A stretch of 64,000 nucleotides of DNA from JAXGXJ01 sp963816155 (GTDB lineage Bacteria > Actinomycetota > Thermoleophilia > RBG-16-64-13): assembly GCA_963816155.1 (NCBI GenBank), contig CAWFJE010000004.1, forward strand, positions 181,851-245,850. Direction: 5' to 3'. Below the pieces are notes generated by a model, which saw nothing but the letters and a program-made list of their open reading frames with translations, was not told where the DNA came from and did not search any database. This document shows positions 52,234-61,097 of this stretch, in pieces (within the stretch, counting starts at the first letter, position 1; each line of letters opens with the position of its first letter). A program made the position numbers and the translations under genes.

Positions 52234-53259
52234 ATGAGCGCCGCGGATCGGGAGAACCGCTATTCGCGGCAGACCATCTTCTCCGGCATCGGGCCGGCGG
52301 GACAGCGCCGATTGGGCGTTGGCTTCGCGGTCGTAGTCGGATGCGGCGCGTTGGGTACGGTCATTGCCAGCGCGCTGGTGCGCGCGGGGGTTGGTCGCGT
52401 ACGCGTCATCGACCGTGATTTCATCGAGCATCACAACCTGCAGCGCCAACTGCTCTTCACGGAGCAGGACATCGCGGACAACCTCCCCAAAGCGGTCGCT
52501 GCGGAGCGACACCTGCGCGAGGCCAACTCGGCGGTGGAGGTCGAGGGCGTGGTGGCCGACTTCAGCCGCGGCAACGCGGAGAAGCTCGTGGAGGGGGCCG
52601 GCGTCATCGTCGACGGCTTGGACAACTTCGAGACCCGCTTCCTCATCAACGACGTGTCCCTGAAGACGCGCATCCCCTGGGTCTACGGCGGGGCCATCGG
52701 CTCGTCGGGCATGACGGCCACGTTCTTATCCGAAGAGCCCCCGTGTTTTCGCTGCCTGATGTCGGCGCCGCCTGGGGGCGGCACGCTCACCTGCGACACC
52801 GCCGGCGTGGTCAACGCGGCGCCCTGGGCCATCGCCTCGCTGGAGGCCGCCGAGGCCCTCAAGATCCTCATGGGGTTGCCTCCCAGCAGGGACCTCCTGT
52901 TCATGGATCTCTGGGAGCGTTCCTTCCAGGCCATCCCGCTCGCCGGTTTCATCTTGGAGGGCTGTCCGGCTTGCGGCGGGGCGTACGAGTTCCTGGAGGG
53001 GAGACCGCGTACTCGCGTGACCAGTCTGTGCGGCCAGAACGCTGTGCAGATATGGAACGTGGGTGCCACTGGAATATCGCTGGCTGAGATCAAGGAGCGA
53101 CTAAGCGCTCTGGGGCCCGTCGAGGGGAGCGAACAGATGGTGCGCTTCTCGGCGGGGAAGCAGGAGTTGGTGATCTTCTACGACGGCCGCACCATCGTGC
53201 GAGGGACCCGGGACGAGAAGCTGGCCAAGGCTCTCTACGCCAAGTACGTGGGGATGTAG
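52234..53259 (+). CDS. ThiF/MoeB-family E1-like adenylyltransferase
   Basis: A 341-residue enzyme that activates a C-terminal glycine with ATP. The nucleotide site is VVVGCGALGTVIASAL. DFIEHHNLQRQLLF and KAVAAERHLREANS follow. Conserved LTCDTAGVVNAAPWAIASLEAAEALK contains the Cys expected of ThiF-type proteins, and two CxxC pairs (CFRC, CPAC) bind zinc. The C-terminal 85 residues (VTSLCGQNAVQIW, IFYDGRTIVRGTRDEKLAKALYAKY) are like those of Gram-positive ThiF. No ThiS, MoaD or CysO carrier is in the window. ATG 52234 follows GAGGGG. Its place after cysK suggests a sulfur-transfer role. Confidence 0.9.
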   Translation: MSAADRENRYSRQTIFSGIGPAGQRRLGVGFAVVVGCGALGTVIASALVRAGVGRVRVIDRDFIEHHNLQRQLLFTEQDIADNLPKAVAAERHLREANSAVEVEGVVADFSRGNAEKLVEGAGVIVDGLDNFETRFLINDVSLKTRIPWVYGGAIGSSGMTATFLSEEPPCFRCLMSAPPGGGTLTCDTAGVVNAAPWAIASLEAAEALKILMGLPPSRDLLFMDLWERSFQAIPLAGFILEGCPACGGAYEFLEGRPRTRVTSLCGQNAVQIWNVGATGISLAEIKERLSALGPVEGSEQMVRFSAGKQELVIFYDGRTIVRGTRDEKLAKALYAKYVGM

Positions 53260-53369
53260 GCCCCCGGACTTCGCGGCCTGTGCCCAGACGTCGCGGCACC
53301 CCCGGGGCTTGGGGCGTGAACGCGGTGCGCGGCGCTCCGCGCAACACCCACCGGCTGACTCGCCGATCC

Positions 53370-54362
53370 CTACCGCGCGAGGTAGCTGAGCCCCCGCCGC
53401 AGCGGTGTGGCGCGATAGTCGGGGAACCGTTCGGCGAGCAGCGCTCTGTCGGCCTCGGTGAGGGCGCCCGCCTGGCTGACGAAAGCGACTGCGTCGGGAG
53501 ACAGCGGACGCCCAGGAAGGTGCTGCATCAAAGCTCCCTGCACCCTGCCCACCCCTTTCGGTATGTGCAGGATGGGCCGGTTCCGCCCCATGGTCTCTAA
53601 GGCCAGCCTCAGGAATGCGTTCAGCGTGACCAAGTCCGGACCGCCCAGGCAGAACAGCATGTCGATGCTCGCGACGGGGTCTTCCAGCAAAGCGACGTAG
53701 AAGCGGCCGACATCCTCGATGAAGAGGGGGGTGAGCGGAGCATTCCCATCTCCGAATATGGGCACGAAGGGTAGGTAGTCGGAGTAGCGCAGGATGCGGT
53801 TGAGGGCGGCGTCACGGGGACCGTAGGCCCAAGAGCCGCGCACGATGGTCCAATCTAGACCGCTGCCTCGGATGGCCTGCTCAGCCTGCCACTTGGCCCG
53901 GTTCCAGCTCTCCGTGGGCTCTTCGTACACTCCGATGCCGCTCATGTAGAGAAAGCGAGGACTGCCATCGGGGAAGCGCGCCAGAGCCGGTCCGGCAGTA
54001 GGTCGGCCGTAGACGGCGGCCAGCGCCCCCAGCAGATTGAGGGTGCCGTTGCGGTCGACTTCCATGTAGGTCAGGCCGCGGCGGGGGTCTTCCACCGGGG
54101 CCCCTTGGAACTGTGCGGCCTGGACGACGGCGTCCACATCCTGTACGGCCGCACGCAGTGAGTCGGGATCGGTCACGTCGGCCTGCACGAACGTCAGGCG
54201 CTCCTCCGCCAGACCCGCTCGGCCTTCGGGCGTGGCCTCGAACGTCTGCCGGGCGCCGGACACGGAGCGGCTCATGGCCCGTACGGTGTGTCCGGCCGCG
54301 AGTACGTGACGGGCGATGGCGCCGCCTATGAACCCCGTCGCCCCGGAGATGAGTACGGTCAC
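53370..54362 (-). CDS. NAD(P)-binding epimerase/dehydratase-family protein (NDUFA9-like)
   Basis: A 330-residue atypical short-chain dehydrogenase. The Rossmann motif is ISGATGFIGGAIARHVL. The Y-x3-K of classical enzymes is not seen; instead there is MSGIGVYEEPTESWNRAKWQAEQAI, and TIVRGSWAYGPRD follows. This resembles the complex I assembly/NDUFA9 and NmrA-like group, which often bind NADP without strong catalysis. GTG 54362 follows AGGAGG. It is divergent from the MscS gene. Confidence 0.86.
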   Translation of the reverse strand: MTVLISGATGFIGGAIARHVLAAGHTVRAMSRSVSGARQTFEATPEGRAGLAEERLTFVQADVTDPDSLRAAVQDVDAVVQAAQFQGAPVEDPRRGLTYMEVDRNGTLNLLGALAAVYGRPTAGPALARFPDGSPRFLYMSGIGVYEEPTESWNRAKWQAEQAIRGSGLDWTIVRGSWAYGPRDAALNRILRYSDYLPFVPIFGDGNAPLTPLFIEDVGRFYVALLEDPVASIDMLFCLGGPDLVTLNAFLRLALETMGRNRPILHIPKGVGRVQGALMQHLPGRPLSPDAVAFVSQAGALTEADRALLAERFPDYRATPLRRGLSYLAR

Positions 54363-54482
54363 GTGATCCTCCTCGCCGTGTCCGATGCTACCTCTATCCT
54401 ACTGCAGGCGGGCATCCGTCTGCACGGGTGCGCCGGTCAGAGTAAGGACGGAGGCTCTACAGAGCCGGCCCGCCGCGCTATA

Positions 54483-55329
54483 GTGGCGGCTATCGAGAGT
54501 TTCTGGAACAAGTACGATCAGGATTTCATCACCGCGGCGGTGTGCATCGGTGTGTTGGTCGGCGCTTGGCTCATCCACCGCATCATCAAGCATTCCATCA
54601 ACAGGTTCTCGCGCTCGCGCAACCTGGTGGAGACGAGACCCGGGCGCCGAGACCCGCATGCGCATGATCCAGCGGCTGTCCACGGTGGCCCTCTTCTTCA
54701 TCGCCATCGGGATCATCTTCTGGATCGTCGATATCCCGGCCCTCAACAGCGTGGCCGTGGGTATGTTCGCCTCCGCAGGGGTGATCGGTATCGCCATCGG
54801 CTTCGCGGCGCAGACCACCATGGCCAACCTGGTCTCTGGGATCATCATCGCCTTCGCCCAGCCCATCCGGCTGGGAGACACGGTCACCATCGAGGGCGAA
54901 CTCGGTTTGGTGGAGTCGATCGGTCTCTTCTACACCAATATCCGCCTGTGGGACAACCGGCGCTTGGTCATCCCCAACAAGTTGCTCTCCGACCAGACCG
55001 TCCGCAACCACACGCTCGTCGATCCTCGCCAGCCGGCTGTGATGATGCTCCGTCTCGAATACGGCGCCGATCTGGACCTCGTGCGCACGATCCTGATGGA
55101 GGAGGCGAGGTCCCACCCGCTCTTCGTGGCCGACCCCGAGCCGTCGGTGCAAGTGATCGACGCCGACAATCTGGGTGTGACGGTGCGTCTCACGGCGTGG
55201 ACGGCCACACCCTCGGATTCCTGGACCATGGCCGTGCAGATGCGGGAGAAGGTCGTGGCGCGCTTGGCGTCCGCGAACGTTCCTGTGGGTGTGCGCTGGA
55301 GCCGTGTCATGTCGGAGGGCCAGGAGTAG
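54483..55329 (+). pseudogene. MscS-family mechanosensitive channel with a +1 frameshift
   Basis: The N-terminal part (from about GTG 54483: AAIESFWNKYDQDFITAAV, VLVGAWLIHRIIKHSI, FSRSRNLVETR) is in one frame. The rest (ETRMRMIQRLSTVALFFIAIG, then GFAAQTTMANLVSGIIIAF, QPIRLGDTVTIEG and NRRLVIPNKLL) is in the next. The switch lies near 54640-54655, in GAGACGAGACCCGGGCGCC. One base too many in the CCCGGG run would explain it. The pore helix and beta domain are well conserved, so this is a recent mutation, an assembly error, or a +1 recoding site at CCC-G. The end overlaps the convergent HAD gene by 23 bases. The start is uncertain. Confidence 0.75.
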
Positions 55330-56092
55330 GACGCCGCTTCAGCGAGCGGAGTATCTCCGGTATCTCGCGGTGATCTCTGATCACGAAGTCGGCTGCCGGC
55401 GACTCTTCGTGGTCGACCGCTCCGGCACAGCGTATGGCCACCATGCCCATGGCCCGCGCTCCCGCGATGTCGGTGCGCGGCGTGTCACCCACGTGGGCCG
55501 CCGTCTCCGGGCCGCTGTCCAGTCCGGCCAGCGTGACCTCGAACATGTGCGCGTTGGGCTTGGTGACGCCCGTGATGTCGGAGAAGGTGAGGGTGGTGAA
55601 GCACTCGAGGAGCCCATCCTTGGCTAAGAACTCCTGCATGATGCGGCCGGGCGTGAGGCTGGTGTCGGAGATGATGCCCAGGGCGTAGCCGGCCTCAGCG
55701 AGGACGGGGATGGTCTCGCGCACGCCGGGAAGGAGTTGCAGGGGGGCCAGGCGCGACACATCCTCGATGAGGCGCGCGGTCTCGGCTACGTGGGCCTCGT
55801 CAGCACGGCTCGGGTCGACCCCGAAGTGGCCGAGCATGAACAGCACCTGGTCGCGGGCTCCGAAATGGAGGCCGTCGTTCCAGGCGGCTAGATAAGCGTC
55901 GAATCCCAGCCGGTAGGCCTGCCCGAGGGTCTCATCGGCGACCGTTACCCCGCACGAGGTCAGCAGCACCCGTAGAGCCTCTTGGCGCTTGGGGCGCACC
56001 ACTTCCATGGAGCTGTTGTCGGCCGAATAAAGGGTGTTCCAGAAGTCGAAGGTGACGGCGGTGATGCCGGCGTGCGATCGAGGCGCACTCAC
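55307..56092 (-). CDS. HAD-superfamily hydrolase (haloacid dehalogenase-like)
   Basis: A 261-residue HAD phosphatase or dehalogenase. Motif I reads TFDFWNTLYSAD, motif II lies in LGIISDTSL, the Lys is in GVTKPNAHMF, and motif IV is HVGDTPRTDIAGA. Asn in place of the second Asp of the DxD motif (DFWNT) is unusual for a phosphatase but is seen in parts of the family. The helical cap is at about 20-100. GTG 56092 follows AAGGGA. It is convergent with, and overlaps, the MscS gene. Confidence 0.88.
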   Translation of the reverse strand: MSAPRSHAGITAVTFDFWNTLYSADNSSMEVVRPKRQEALRVLLTSCGVTVADETLGQAYRLGFDAYLAAWNDGLHFGARDQVLFMLGHFGVDPSRADEAHVAETARLIEDVSRLAPLQLLPGVRETIPVLAEAGYALGIISDTSLTPGRIMQEFLAKDGLLECFTTLTFSDITGVTKPNAHMFEVTLAGLDSGPETAAHVGDTPRTDIAGARAMGMVAIRCAGAVDHEESPAADFVIRDHREIPEILRSLKRRPTPGPPT

Positions 56093-56251
56093 AATGATCC
56101 CTTCACGGAGCGACTCTCCTTGTGGTCATTTTGCAGGGCTGATGGGCGCCGCAGGGAAAAGTATAATCACCAGTCATGACAGTTGCCGCCCGGCGGAACT
56201 GCGGGCCTACGAGCCGCCGTCCGAGCCTGACACACAGTTCAAGGGGGAGAC

Positions 56252-57511
56252 ATGTCTCCGTTACTCGCAAACACCAGACCCAGATCCTTGCCCGAGTCGT
56301 TGCCCTTCGTGGGGCTTGTGGCCCTCTTCTTCGTCGCCTTCGCCATCCTGGTCCTGCCCGCGCCCGCGCAGGCCGGCGCAGCGGGATTCTCCGACGTGGC
56401 CGACAACCATCCCTACCATGTGCAGATTGAGACTATGGCTCAATTGGGGATCATACAGGGCTTCGGCGACGGGACCTTTCGGCCCCAGGAACCTGTCACG
56501 CGCCAGCAGTTCGTGAAGATGGCCCTGGAGGCGATGCGCGTCGCCGTCAGCGAGGCCGACATATGCAGATATCTCGACGTGGCCGCGAGCGGAAGTGACT
56601 CTCTCTATCCCGACAACTACATCGCCGCTGCCGACCGCGAGAAGATCGTCTCCGGATACAACGACGCGCGCGGGCCCGTGTTCAAGCCGGGCAACGAGGT
56701 CACGCTGGCACAGGTGATCACCATGTCCGTACGCTCGTCGTACGGGGCACTCGTCATACCTCCGAATTCCTACAAGTCGGCCTGGGGTAGTTTCGACGCC
56801 GCCCACAGCGGCATCGCCCGTCTGGCTCAGTACAACGGCCTACTGCGCGAAGTCGCGCCTCCGGGCACCACATTGAGTTCGCTGTCGCCCTTTGCCACGG
56901 CCACCCGGGGTCAGGCGGCGGCCATCCTATTCAACGTCATGGGCACCGACCCCGATAGCCTGAGCGGTCGCTTCCTGGGTGACTCCACCGACCTGGTGCG
57001 GATGTTCCAGGCCCGCGGGCTCGGCGACGGCAAGTTCAGCCTGCCGCTGGAGCAATTGGCGAAGTACTACGTGATCTACGGCAAGCGCTTCGGCATCCGC
57101 GCCGACATGGCCTGGGCCCAGATGATCCACGAGACCGGCTATGGCCAGTACGGCGGAGATGTGGCGGCGGAGCAGAACAACATGGCCGGTATCGGCGCCA
57201 CCGGGGGCATCCCCGGCCACTCCTTCGCGACGGCTGAACTGGGCGTCATCGCTCAGTTCGTGCACTTGGCCTGGTACGTCTACCCGGAACACATGAGCGA
57301 CCCATACTGCGTGAGGGTCACGCAGCCCGTCGCCGGACCCATCACCCTGCCCGGCGACCCGCGCCACTTCACGCAGTCCGACGGATCGGTGCACAGAGGC
57401 AACGTGCGCACAGTCCAAGACCTCAGCGGCAAGTGGGCTCCGGGCGCCACCTACGGCTACGCCATCAAAGCCTATGCGTCGAAGATGGAACTCTCTGTCG
57501 GTTACTGGTAG
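56252..57511 (+). CDS. S-layer homology protein with glucosaminidase domain
   Basis: A 419-residue exported protein. A signal segment (FVGLVALFFVAFAILVLPAPAQA) is followed by two or three SLH repeats (FSDVADNHPYHVQIETMAQLG with FGDGTFRPQEPVTRQQFV, then a second unit with VFKPGNEVTLAQ). Residues about 265-360 form a glucosaminidase domain with the catalytic Glu in MIHETGYGQYGGD and NNMAGIGATGG. It should bind cell-wall polymer by SLH and cut peptidoglycan sugar bonds. ATG 56252 follows GGGGGAG. A TATAAT at 56162 is a candidate -10 box, but no -35 is clear. Confidence 0.93.
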   Translation: MSPLLANTRPRSLPESLPFVGLVALFFVAFAILVLPAPAQAGAAGFSDVADNHPYHVQIETMAQLGIIQGFGDGTFRPQEPVTRQQFVKMALEAMRVAVSEADICRYLDVAASGSDSLYPDNYIAAADREKIVSGYNDARGPVFKPGNEVTLAQVITMSVRSSYGALVIPPNSYKSAWGSFDAAHSGIARLAQYNGLLREVAPPGTTLSSLSPFATATRGQAAAILFNVMGTDPDSLSGRFLGDSTDLVRMFQARGLGDGKFSLPLEQLAKYYVIYGKRFGIRADMAWAQMIHETGYGQYGGDVAAEQNNMAGIGATGGIPGHSFATAELGVIAQFVHLAWYVYPEHMSDPYCVRVTQPVAGPITLPGDPRHFTQSDGSVHRGNVRTVQDLSGKWAPGATYGYAIKAYASKMELSVGYW

Positions 57512-57529
57512 GAGAAGCCAGGGCCGCGG

Positions 57530-57559
57530 TTGTCCACCCAATTGAGGTTGGACTACAAT
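57530..57559 (+). promoter_or_regulatory. Candidate promoter of leuCDB
   Basis: TTGTCC (57530-57535), 18 bases, then TACAAT (57554-57559). It lies 88 bases before the leuC start. No attenuator or leucine-rich leader peptide was found in between. Confidence 0.5.
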
Positions 57560-57647
57560 GCATGGTCCGCTGCTCGTTGGCGCGCCGTCGCACCTGGGTC
57601 GGGCGTGGCCAATCCTCATCAAGACTCGACGACAGGGGGTAGATGGC

Positions 57648-58967
57648 ATGGCAATGACCATGACCGAGAAGATACTGGCCCGAGCGGCCGGCAGGGAATC
57701 GGTAGCCCCTGGCGATCTCATCATGGCGGAGTTGGACCTTTGCCTTGGTAACGACGTCACCGCTCCCGTGGCCATCGATGAGTTCGAGAAGGCTGGGTTC
57801 GAGGAGGTCTTCGACCGCGACAAGATCGTTCTCATTCCCGACCATTTCACGCCCAACAAGGACATCAAGTCCGCCGGTCTTGTGAAGCAGATGCGGGAAT
57901 TCAGCAAGAAGCACGGCCTGACTCACTGGTACGACGTGGGCCGCGTGGGGGTGGAACATGCCCTTCTTCCCGAGCAGGGGCTGGTGGGTCCCGGCGACGT
58001 CGTCCTTGGCGCGGATTCTCACACCTGCACCTACGGTGCACTGGGAGCCTTCGCGACCGGAGTGGGCTCGACGGATCTGGCAGGAGCCATGGCGACTGGA
58101 AAGGCCTGGTTCCGTGTGCCGGAGACGCACCGTTTCGATCTCGAGGGCGAACTGGGCCCCTACGTGACGGGAAAGGACATCGTCCTCTTCACCATCGGGC
58201 AGATCGGTGTGGACGGGGCTCTGTACAAGGCCATGGAGTTCACCGGCTCGGCCATTCGCAACCTGTCCATGGACTCGCGCTTCACCATGTGCAACATGGC
58301 GGTCGAGGCTGGGGCCAAGAGTGGCATCATCGCCCCGGACGAGACCACCAAGGCGTACGTGCAGGGGCGATTCACCGGCGAGCCCCGATACTACGCATCG
58401 GACGAGGATGCCTGGTACGAAGAGACCTATTGGTGGCGGGCGGACCAGATCCCTCTGATGGTATCCAAGCCTCACTTGCCCTCCAACACCCAACCCGCCG
58501 CGGAATTGGGTGATGTGAGGATCGATCAGGTGGTCATCGGCAGTTGCACCAACGGACGTATCGAGGATCTGCGCCAAGCAGCCGAGATACTGCGCGGCCG
58601 CAAGGTGCACAACGACGTGCGCTGCATCGTCATCCCCGCCACTCAGGCCATCTGGAAGCAGGCCAACGACGAGGGTCTGCTCGACGTATTCGTGGATGCG
58701 GAGGCAGTCGTGTCGGCCCCCACCTGCGGCCCCTGCCTGGGCGGGCATATGGGCATCCTGGCCGACGGCGAGCGGGCCGTGTCCACGACGAACCGTAACT
58801 TTGTGGGGCGGATGGGGCACCCCGGCTCGGAGGTCTTCCTGGCCGGCCCATTCGTTGCAGCCGCCAGTGCCATAGCCGGTCATGTCGCCACTCCCGACAT
58901 GGTCGGTGCCTCGCCGCACCGGTCCGGTGCGGCGCCCGGACAGACCCGCGAAGGGAGGCGGTCATGA
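57648..58967 (+). CDS. leuC: 3-isopropylmalate dehydratase large subunit
   Basis: A 439-residue aconitase-type subunit, short (archaeal/type-2-like) form. With LeuD it isomerises 2- to 3-isopropylmalate. The iron-sulfur ligands are in IGSCTNGRIEDLR and APTCGPCLGGHMG; GADSHTCTYGALGAFATGVGSTD binds substrate. A close paralogue, homoaconitase, cannot be excluded by sequence alone, but the leuD and leuB neighbours support leucine synthesis. ATG 57648 follows GGGGGT. The stop overlaps leuD (ATGA). Confidence 0.93.
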   Translation: MAMTMTEKILARAAGRESVAPGDLIMAELDLCLGNDVTAPVAIDEFEKAGFEEVFDRDKIVLIPDHFTPNKDIKSAGLVKQMREFSKKHGLTHWYDVGRVGVEHALLPEQGLVGPGDVVLGADSHTCTYGALGAFATGVGSTDLAGAMATGKAWFRVPETHRFDLEGELGPYVTGKDIVLFTIGQIGVDGALYKAMEFTGSAIRNLSMDSRFTMCNMAVEAGAKSGIIAPDETTKAYVQGRFTGEPRYYASDEDAWYEETYWWRADQIPLMVSKPHLPSNTQPAAELGDVRIDQVVIGSCTNGRIEDLRQAAEILRGRKVHNDVRCIVIPATQAIWKQANDEGLLDVFVDAEAVVSAPTCGPCLGGHMGILADGERAVSTTNRNFVGRMGHPGSEVFLAGPFVAAASAIAGHVATPDMVGASPHRSGAAPGQTREGRRS

Positions 58968-59461
58968 CCGCTCTGCGCGGCAGCGCTTGGACCTTCGGGC
59001 GCGACGTCGACACCGACCTCATCATCGCGGCCCGCTATCTCAACATGAAGACGGCCGAAGAGTTGGCCCAGCATGTCATGGAGGATGCCGACCCAACGTT
59101 TGCCGGCAGGGTGCGCCCCGGCGACATCGTCGTAGCACGCGAGAACTTCGGCTGCGGCTCCAGTCGCGAGCATGCCCCCATCGCTCTGAAGGGAGCGGGC
59201 GTTTCGGTCGTCATCGCCAAGAGCTTCGCCCGCATCTTCTATCGCAACGCTCTGAACACGGGCCTACCCATCCTTGTCGCCCCCGAAGCCGTGGACGGCA
59301 TTACGGAGGGTGACGAGTTGACCGTCGACTTGGCCACCGGTGCGATCGGCGATCTCACCACCGGTGTCGCCTACCAAGCTCAACCTCTGCCGCCCTTCAT
59401 GCAGGAGTTGGTCGAGGCCGGCGGCCTGCTGCCCTATTTGAAGAAGAGAGGAACAAGATGA
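58964..59461 (+). CDS. leuD: 3-isopropylmalate dehydratase small subunit
   Basis: A 165-residue swivel subunit with GRDVDTDLIIAARYLN, RENFGCGSSREHAPIALKG-like sequence and IAKSFARIFYRNALNTGLP. It partners LeuC. Start and stop both overlap the neighbours by four bases (ATGA), so leuC, leuD and leuB are tightly coupled. Confidence 0.94.
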   Translation: MTALRGSAWTFGRDVDTDLIIAARYLNMKTAEELAQHVMEDADPTFAGRVRPGDIVVARENFGCGSSREHAPIALKGAGVSVVIAKSFARIFYRNALNTGLPILVAPEAVDGITEGDELTVDLATGAIGDLTTGVAYQAQPLPPFMQELVEAGGLLPYLKKRGTR

Positions 59462-60519
59462 GCTACAGCATCGCTGTTTTGCCCGGCGACGGGACGGGTC
59501 CCGAGGTCGTGCGCGAGGGTCTCAAGGTGCTCGAGGCCGCGGCGGCCCGTGGGGGGTTCTCCTATGCGCTGACGCCGTACGATTTTGGCGGCGAGCACTA
59601 CCTGCGCACCGGGGAGACGCTGCCCGACTCAGCCATCGACGAACTCGGATCGCACGATGCCATCCTGCTGGGGGCTATCGGCCATCCCGAGGTGCAGCCG
59701 GGTATCCTGGAACTGGGTATCCTTCTCAAGGCTCGCTTCGCCCTCGACCTGTACATCAACCTGCGTCCGGTGAAGCTCTTCCCGGGCGTGGAGACGCCCA
59801 TCAAGGACAAGGGTCCGGCCGAGATCGACTTCGTGGTCGTGCGCGAGAACACCGAGGGCCTCTACGCCTCCACCGGGGGCTTCCTGAAGAAGGGCACGCC
59901 TGACGAGATCGCCGTGCAGGAGAGTGTCAACACCCGCAAAGGCGTGGAGCGCTGTATCCGCTACGCTTTCGAGTACGCGCGCCGCGCGGACCGGCGGGGC
60001 CAACTCACCCTGGTGGGTAAGACCAACGTCCTCACCTACGCCTGGGATCTGTGGTGGCGGGCCTTCAACGAGATCGGCGACGCCGACTACCCCGATATCA
60101 AGCGCGAATATGCGCACGTCGACGCCACCTGCATGTGGTTCGTCAAGAACCCGGAGTGGTTCGACGTGATCGTCACCGACAACATGTTCGGCGACATCAT
60201 CACGGATCTGGGCGCCATGATCCAGGGAGGTATGGGCGTGGCCGCCGGCGGCAACATCCATCCCGGCAAGACAGGCATGTTCGAGCCCATCGGCGGTTCG
60301 GCGCCGAAGTACACGGGGCAGAATGTTATCAACCCGCTGGCCGCCATCGGGGCTGTGCAGATGATGCTGGACTACCTGGGGGAGAGCCAAGCCGCGCAGT
60401 GGGTCGAGCAGGGCATCATCAGCACCATCGGCAAGATGGAGTCGCTCTCGGCCGGTCAGATGGGCATGGGCACCGATGCGGTGGGCGACCTGGTGGCTGG
60501 TTTCGTGGCCAACGCCTGA
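59458..60519 (+). CDS. leuB: 3-isopropylmalate dehydrogenase
   Basis: A 353-residue NAD-dependent beta-decarboxylating dehydrogenase. Visible blocks are VLPGDGTGPEVVREG, ILLGAIGHPEV, VVRENTEGLY, the metal site DNMFGDIITDLGA, and EPIGGSAPKYTGQNVINPLA. The last block differs from the HGSAPDIAG of E. coli LeuB and resembles the tartrate/type-2 branch, so substrate range may be wider. ATG 59458 overlaps the leuD stop. No terminator was found after it. Confidence 0.93.
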   Translation: MSYSIAVLPGDGTGPEVVREGLKVLEAAAARGGFSYALTPYDFGGEHYLRTGETLPDSAIDELGSHDAILLGAIGHPEVQPGILELGILLKARFALDLYINLRPVKLFPGVETPIKDKGPAEIDFVVVRENTEGLYASTGGFLKKGTPDEIAVQESVNTRKGVERCIRYAFEYARRADRRGQLTLVGKTNVLTYAWDLWWRAFNEIGDADYPDIKREYAHVDATCMWFVKNPEWFDVIVTDNMFGDIITDLGAMIQGGMGVAAGGNIHPGKTGMFEPIGGSAPKYTGQNVINPLAAIGAVQMMLDYLGESQAAQWVEQGIISTIGKMESLSAGQMGMGTDAVGDLVAGFVANA

Positions 60520-60595
60520 TCCGGCGGCGCATTGCCCCATAGGTGCGACCCGGTGTTATGCTCATGTCACGGTACTGAGGTACGAAGGGGGCCAC

Positions 60596-61033
60596 ATGGA
60601 GACGATAGCGGTGTTCGTGAACGAATCCGAAGCGGCGAATGCCTCTATCGACTTCGGGGCCCACGAGGCGGCAGTCCGACAGGCCCGGCTACGCCTGATC
60701 ACCGCCTGGGAAGTGCCCCAGTCGATGCTGGGTAGTGGCGTGGCCCAACGCGAGGTGTTCGACGAGTTCCGCGAGGCCGCCGAAGCCCTTCTCGACGAAG
60801 CGGCTGCCAGAGTGATCGAGGTCTACCCTCAGGTGGAAGTCGAGAAGCGTGCTGTGAAGGGCCAGGCGGGCCCGGTCTTCGTGGAGGAATCACGAGACGC
60901 TGTACTTGCGGTGGCCGCTCGTAGGCCACAAGGACCGTTGCGCGAACTCATGGTGGGATCGATCTCCAAGTACATCTTGCGCAACTCGCACATACCCGTG
61001 GTGGTCATCCCCATACTGCCGCAGCAGAAGTAA
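60596..61033 (+). CDS. Universal stress protein-like, ATP site degenerate
   Basis: A 145-residue USP-fold protein. Compared with the USP at 30555, the first strand has Asn for the ATP-site Asp (VFVNESEAANAS). The P-loop-like signature is broken (AARRPQGPLRELMVGSIS instead of VGTRGRGELAGILLGSVS). It probably does not bind ATP in the usual way. ATG 60596 follows AAGGGGG. It follows leuB by 76 bases and may be a read-through partner. Confidence 0.85.
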   Translation: METIAVFVNESEAANASIDFGAHEAAVRQARLRLITAWEVPQSMLGSGVAQREVFDEFREAAEALLDEAAARVIEVYPQVEVEKRAVKGQAGPVFVEESRDAVLAVAARRPQGPLRELMVGSISKYILRNSHIPVVVIPILPQQK

Positions 61034-61097
61034 GCGGCGCTGCGGTTGGTCACGGGGCCCGGGCGCGGCTCCCGGCCCTACCGGTCGAGGGCCTGTT

